64,000 bases of DNA. It comes from Myrmaecium sp. VS I D KN 1 (Eukaryota > Ascomycota > Dothideomycetes > Valsariales > Valsariaceae). The DNA is taken from positions 682,001 through 746,000 of the forward strand of contig JADQAV010000002.1 in assembly GCA_019775845.1 (NCBI GenBank), read 5' to 3'. Position numbers and translations under genes: made by a program. The notes beneath the pieces were generated by a model that saw only the letters and a list, made by a program, of their open reading frames with translations, did no database searches and was not told where the DNA came from. Below are positions 58,573-64,000 of this stretch, one piece after another (positions within the stretch are counted from its first letter, which is position 1; each line of letters starts with the position of its first letter).

Positions 58573-60287
58573 ATGCTGCCTCGCCGTCTTGCTCGGCAGT
58601 TGCAGGCCCCCGGGATTTTTGCGGATGTATGCGTGTGCTGCAATGCTGCGCGCAACCTGCCTGGCTCGGCGACAACCCGCCGCTTCGCAAGTCGACGGGA
58701 GCCAAAGCTCCGCCGGGCTCCTTCGGCGGCCCTGAAGGAAAGAAGGGACAAGATCGTGGCACCCTCCATCGATGGAGCCAGGGAAGGTTTCTTCAAGCAT
58801 TTATTAAGGAGGTCCATTCCTAGATTTATACCTCCGCAGAGCATCACCTTTGTGGCCGAGGCGGAAAGATTGCCTGGATCAGCACCTCCGTCCATGGTTA
58901 TGGACCTTGCTCGAAGTACCTACACCCCCCGCGGCCTGCAAGAGATGCAGAAATCGGATATGCTAACGCACGCGGAACAGAGCATAAATTGACCTCTTTT
59001 GAAGTGCTTTACATAGCCGACCTGCTGGGGATCCTTTGGGACGATCCCCGAGGGCGCCTATTGTCATTACGGCTTTTCATGGCCTTAGCCAAGATTGGTC
59101 ATCCGGACGCCGTCATGCATCTATATATCAGGCTCTTGAGGCGTGAGTCTCATGTTATCGATACGCCCGGCATGGCGCGCGTGCGGGAATCGCTGGAGCA
59201 GCTCGCGAGCAGGCCAGATGATATTAATGCTAAATGTATTCTCGGGCAGCTGCTCGAGCGGGAGGGGCGTGATCAGGAAGCCATAGATCTCTACCGCGAG
59301 GGCTTACAGGTCTGGAAGCGCCGGCGTCCCTTTCTGAGATCATACGCGAACCTCCAGGATGTTTTTGGAATCTCCGACGTGAACATGGACGAACCAAGCG
59401 AGGTCTTGTTCCCCATGCCCTCGGTTTGGAACCTCCTGGGCACAGTTCTTATCAAAAACCAGGACAAGAAAGGCGCCATGGAGGCTTTCCGCTTCGGTGT
59501 GGAAGAGGCCGATGATCCGGCAGCCTGTTATTATTACGGGCTGTTTCAAGCAAAATACTCTCGTCCCTGGGTGACCTTGATGATCAAAGCAAGCGCTTCT
59601 GGGCATGTCGGAGCGATGTTCAACCTCGGCCAGATGTATGCCATGAGCGACGAACAGATCGCGGCCCTGGATGATAGCTCTGTCAAAAAGGAGTTGCTGG
59701 AGCTTGGCCGCCAACCGAGCTATCTTGGACGTCTTTTAGCACGATCAACCGCTTCTAGATCGCTTCAGCGGGTGCGCATTGCCAGACCATGGTCTTTCCA
59801 CTCGATGACTCGGTTGGTATATCCTAGCATGGTGAATCTTGGGTACAGCAAGGTCATGGCCGATCGCCGATTCGTGCTTGCGATTCGCTGGCTCGCACTG
59901 GCCTCCTCAAGGGGCTACAAACCTGCTACCATCGCCGTGGCCAGGCTGCTGTGGGAGACGGGACTCAAATGCCCGTTGGACGACGAAGGAACAGGAAGCC
60001 GGTCAAAGGAGGAAAGCGAGGAAGTCGACCCAAAGGATCTCCCGACGACGGTGGGTGAGATTCCAAACTTCCATTCGACCCGCGAGTTGCTGCTGGAAAC
60101 CGCGCGATGGGTGCTGCAGACGGCAACCCGCATGCAAAGCCCGGACACGATCAATAAGCAGGAGTGGCCGGTGGATGTTGACAGACTTGCCAGCGAGCTG
60201 GCTCAGGAATGGGGCCCTTCGCATCCAGAGTGGCTCATTAACTTATCCACCGTCGCCGAGGATCCACTGGTCCCTCGGAAGAAGTAG
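58573..60287 (+). CDS. TPR/Sel1-like repeat protein, probably mitochondrial
   Basis: Two exons: 58573-58915 and 58981-60287, with a 65-nt intron (GTACCT donor, GCTAACG branch, CAG acceptor). The product is 549 residues. Joining corrects a frame change: DLAR-KHKLTSFEVLYIADLLG. The N-terminus is rich in Arg, Ala and Gln and lacks acidic residues (MLPRRLARQLQAPG, TTRRFASRR), as in a mitochondrial presequence. Helical repeats fill about 120-460: CILGQLLEREGRDQEAIDLYREGL, VWNLLGTVLIKNQDKKGAMEAFRFG, AMFNLGQMYAMSDEQIA and AIRWLALASSRGYKPATIAVARLLWE, close to TPR/Sel1 spacing. No catalytic domain is seen. Similar fungal genes are annotated only as TPR or Sel1 proteins; the exact role is unknown. Confidence 0.82.
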
Positions 60288-61317
60288 CGTATTCGGTGAC
60301 CGGGACCTTCATTTGCTCAATTTAACAGAGGATAATGAATCGTAAGATATGCAGGAGGCTAGCGTCGAATATACCCCACAAGTCGTGAACTCGAAGAGAG
60401 ACATGGCCCCTTTTTGCATTGTACCGTAACTACCTTCTATTCAGAGGCACACGCTCCATACCCTTCGAGTGATCTCAGCGGATCCGACTCAGCCCAAGTT
60501 GCGAGAAGGACCCCGCCCTCTCTGTTACCACACTACGGCTTATCCGTTTTACCGATTATTTGTCATATCTATATGAGACCCCTTCCTCGCCAGTGTCACC
60601 AGAGGCGAAGTCTTCCCTTAGTTTTTTTTTGACTGAACGGCGCTTTTACACGTTTTATCTAAAGCACACACATACTGCCAGATATACCATTAGCAAGGAC
60701 TACACAGCTTCGATCTTGCCTAGTGGAATAATATAGCATCCACCATTATCTCTTTCCCGATACCGGGGAGATGTATGTATGACAAAATGAGTCAAGTGAG
60801 AGTGAGGGCCTCGGAGACGGCCGCGAGAGAAGAAAGAGATAGGAATTTCACAAACGTAGGCATTTCAAGGTATCTCCAGCGCTATGGAAAAAAGGGGGGA
60901 AAAAAAAAGAAGTGAATAAAGAAAGTGAAAGAAGCGCACCCGCAATCATAAACCAAAACCCCATATTCCTCCACCCTCCTCCTTCTTCTTCTTCTGAGCG
61001 ATGCCACCGATTCCATTGCGCGCGAAGAGAAGAAAATAGTTGGACGCCGAATATACACCAAGAGATCCATCGAGAAACAGTCAGCGTGACAGAGAGACAA
61101 GCCAAGAAACGCCGGATCCCCCAACCAGTAGAAGGAGCGGAGGACATCGTCATGCCACGGAGTCGCCAAAAGGAGGGGAAGAGCGAGGAGACAGACAGAG
61201 AAGAACCCTACGCCTATATACACCATACCATAACCACACCACATCATAACAGCCCCGCCGCCTCCGTCCATCACGGCGGCAAAGAAAGAGAAAGGAAAGC
61301 AAGCAGATTTTCACCGC
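60288..61317. other. Convergent 3' intergenic region
   Basis: This lies between the TPR gene (+) and the kinesin gene (-). It contains A-rich and T-rich 3'-UTR-like sequence. No gene is seen. Confidence 0.6.
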
Positions 61318-64000
61318 TCAGTCCTTGACCCTGCTCTGCTTCTTCGCCGTCCCGATGTGCGTGTTGTGCACCTTGGTCGCGAACTTCAAACTCGTGATCG
61401 TCTCCTGCAGATGCTCCCGCAGCGGCGAGATCATGACGAACATCAGCGTCTTGCTGTTCCCGCCCAAGCTGTACTGCAGCAGGTAGGTGAGCTTGGAGTT
61501 CCGGTACGGGATGTGGCCGCCCTCCTTGCCCTGGCCGAGGGCGGCGATGACGTCGCCCAGACAGCTCAGGCTGCGGTTGATGTTCTGCGTCTCCTTCAGC
61601 CGGGCGCCCTCGACCTGGGAGTGGGACAGGCGCTCGGAACCGGCGAGATCGACGAGGTTGAGGGTCCCTTCACTGCGTTCGTTGGTGATGCTGTTCTCGC
61701 CCTTGAGCTTGAGGATGAATACGCTGTGGGACCGGGAGGAACGCTCGTTGGCCTTGGTGGCAGCGACCCGGCGGTTGCCTGCCGCGCGACGGAGGATCTC
61801 CTCCACACGGTCCGGGGAGTCGAGAGGTACGGTATTGGCGTCTTGGACATAGGTCTGTTTCTTTGCTGTATCATGACGGATCTCCAGCTTCTTCTTGTCA
61901 AAGTCCTCCGGTTTTCCGAGAAGGTCGTTCAGCGTCTCATTGTACACTTCAATGAACGACCCCTCCATGCTGTACTTCCAGCCCTTTTCTTCGAGTCTGC
62001 TGGCTTCAGCGTAAATCTGCTGGGTGGCGCGCGGGATCATTCCGTCGACGGGCGTGCTCATCGTGAAAGTTTTACCGGAACCCGTTTGGCCGTAGCAGAA
62101 TATGCAGACGTTGTAGCCATCCAAAGCGCTCTGAACAAGCTGGCTGATCTCCTCGAAGATCTCCGCGTTCTGTGAAGAAGGCCCGAAGACACGGTCGAAG
62201 GAGAATGCATTGGTCGATGCAGAGGAGTTGCCCATGGCGGTCTTCTGTTCCGGTCCTTGCACAACCACTTCCTTGGCATCCGCATCCGCGTCCGGGAAGG
62301 TGATCTTAGCAGGATCGGATTCCCCATTACCAAGCGGTGGTCGCACACGGCAGAACACCCGGATGTTGCCCTTGAGCTCCTGAACCTGGTTGTGCAGCTT
62401 GCGACGGAGCGTCTCTTCGGCACGAAGCTTCTCGTTCGCCCTTGCTGCTTCATCAATCGCTTCTTGCATGCGGCGGTTTAGTTCTGCGAAAGCCTCGGAT
62501 TGTGCTTGGTTGTCGGACTCGAGGAACTCCGCCTTGGCCCTTGCAGACTTCATCTGGGCCTCCAAAGTCACCACCTGCGTCGTTGTGTCGGCCAGTGTAG
62601 CCTGGAGATTCTTATTGACAGCCTTTTCGCGCTCGTGGTCAGCAGCCAGTTGGCTAAGCTCAGTCCGAAGTTTCTGGAGTTCCCGCTCCTTGGTGTCGAA
62701 CTCGAGGCCAGCGTTCTGCAGCTTCAAGGCATGTTCAGAAGCCAGCTCTTGCAACTCCCGTGTTCTTTTGCTACGCTCTTCCTCCAGCTCTGTGGTCAGC
62801 CGTCGCTCGAGTTGCTCCAGCTCCCCTTTATGCAGCTTCATCAAATTGTCCACTTGCTCTTGAAACTCTTTCGATACCCTTTCGGCTTCGCGCTCCGTCC
62901 GATTCTTGGTGTATTCGGTTTCTCTGCGATGCTTCTCTTCGATATCTTCGAGCTCGCGGCGGTGATTCCTCTTCAGTTCTTCGATCTCATAGGAATGCAT
63001 TTTCTGTGCATTTTCAAGCTCCAGGGTCGCCTTGATCAGCTTTTCCTTTGTACTCTCCAGCTCACTCTGTAATTTGGTGTTCTGAACCGATAGTTGTGAT
63101 CCCGCTGATTCTAATTCCATAACTTCATTATCAAAGTCAGCACAAGCTCTCGAGGGCGGATAATCGGCCATCCCCGAAGGGAAACGTACATTTTGCCTTA
63201 TATAGACCGATGGTTTCCTGCAGCTCGCTCTTCTGGGACATGGAGGTATCCATCTTTTCCAGTAGTTTGGAATACATGTTCTCCATGTCCTCTAATCTAC
63301 CCTTGGTATCCCATGCTGGAACAGGTGTGTTAGTAAATCTGGTCAGGAACACTTCCCTTTTTGGCGATGCACTACGATGAGGAGACTTTGACGGCGAAAT
63401 AGGTAATTGAAAATCAGGTGCCTGGCTCCTAGGAGTAGTAGGCAGGAGACGTGGGATATGAGATGGCGTTGCCAGGCCATGCTCCTGGGAGTTGCCATCA
63501 ATGCTTTCTCTAGTCGGCTGACCCTGCAGCTGGAGGCGCTGAAACGCAGCAGTGATGGACAACTCCCTTAGGGAATGATGTGGAATTGACGATTGAAATG
63601 ACTGAGAAAAGAACGGCTGCGAAGAATTTGAAAGTTGATCGTTTAGAATGGAAATTGAAGATGGTCGAGGACCACCGCGCATTGCGCGTTGCTTCGGGAG
63701 TAAAATTATGCTTGAAGAATTGGCTGCAATAGAAAGGGGCTCCGAACCTTTTCTCTTCCCAATACTCGGTGGATCCTTGGCCACCGCGTGATCATCCATT
63801 GCAGTCGCCGGACGTGAACCTGGTGCGGCAACTTTTGACTTTGTTCGCGTATGGGACATCGCTGTCTTCGGTCGAGCTAAAGAAGTACCTGGCCTCGGCG
63901 CAGTGCCGACGCTGCTCGAGTGAGAGGCTGTTGATGCTGTCCGCACGCTCGATGAGGAAGGTAGACGCGAGGAAACCGATGCAGATAGATTTCCGGTGCG
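61318..64000 (-). CDS. klpA: Kinesin-14 (KlpA/Kar3 type), N-terminus beyond the window
   Basis: Two exons are visible: >64000-63190 and 63122-61318, with a 67-nt intron (GTACGT donor, GCTGAC branch, GAAG acceptor) joined as GLYKAK-F-MELESAG. The visible part is 871 residues; the frame is still open at the right edge. Residues 1-200 of the visible part are Ser/Pro-rich tail (microtubule-binding in relatives). A long coiled coil follows (about 230-510). The neck LKGNIRVFCRVRP leads into a C-terminal motor with the P-loop GQTGSGKT, switch I NERSSRSHS and switch II DLAGSE. A C-terminal motor with this neck marks minus-end-directed kinesin-14. KlpA/Kar3 acts in spindle force balance and nuclear fusion. 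Motor motifs are complete. Confidence 0.95.

Noticed and set aside
1-64000. Transposons, retroelements, CRISPR arrays or a secondary-metabolite cluster
   Set aside because: No reverse transcriptase, integrase, transposase, terminal repeats, spaced direct repeats or synthase core enzymes were seen.

Overview
The window is nuclear DNA of a filamentous ascomycete (Pezizomycotina). The signs are short GT-AG introns (about 48-160 nt, many with a CTGAC/CTAAC branch site), pyrimidine-rich leaders, and a set of typical fungal proteins: cerato-platanin, a Sur7-family protein, a Pho81/NUC-2 regulator and a KlpA-type kinesin. The class within Pezizomycotina is not certain. I see no rRNA, no convincing tRNA, no CRISPR array, no transposon and no virus-derived element.

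Twenty protein-coding genes can be supported. Exon joins were worked out by hand from reading phase, splice sites and remembered family sequences. 1-9 kb: an unrecognised disordered protein (+) and an AMPK-type glycogen-binding (CBM48) protein (-). 9-12.3 kb: two secreted proteins in a divergent pair, a GPI-type cupredoxin (-) and a cerato-platanin (+), each with a TATA-like box. 13-17.3 kb: the TORC2 subunit Sin1 (-) and a PRCC-like protein (+), divergent from 272 bp. 18.7-22.2 kb: a Ppn2-like vacuolar polyphosphatase (+) and the SAGA deubiquitinase-module subunit Sgf73 (+). 22.8-29.4 kb: the ribosome quality-control factor Vms1 (-) and a Pho81/NUC-2 SPX-ankyrin-GDPD protein (-). 31.6-36.5 kb: a UBA/AT-hook protein (-) and a histidine acid phosphatase (+), divergent. 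37.8-43.5 kb: a Sur7/PalI-family membrane protein (+), a xylose-reductase-type aldo/keto reductase (-) and Sec61 beta/Sbh1 (-). 44.6-46.1 kb: a conserved disordered protein (-). 51.3-58.4 kb: an F-box protein (+), a four-helix membrane protein (-) and Utp16 (-). 58.6-64 kb: a TPR/Sel1-like protein (+) and a kinesin-14 (-) cut by the right edge.

Most genes are unrelated housekeeping genes. The clearest theme is phosphate: a polyphosphatase, the PHO-pathway regulator Pho81 and a secreted or vacuolar acid phosphatase lie within 18 kb. The acid phosphatase intergenic region holds two CACGTG sites 8 bp apart, and one CACGTG lies just upstream of PHO81. CACGTG is the Pho4/NUC-1 core motif. Several genes have very small coding exons (an ATG-only exon in SBH1, 23- and 25-nt first exons, a 30-nt last exon) that simple ORF calling misses.
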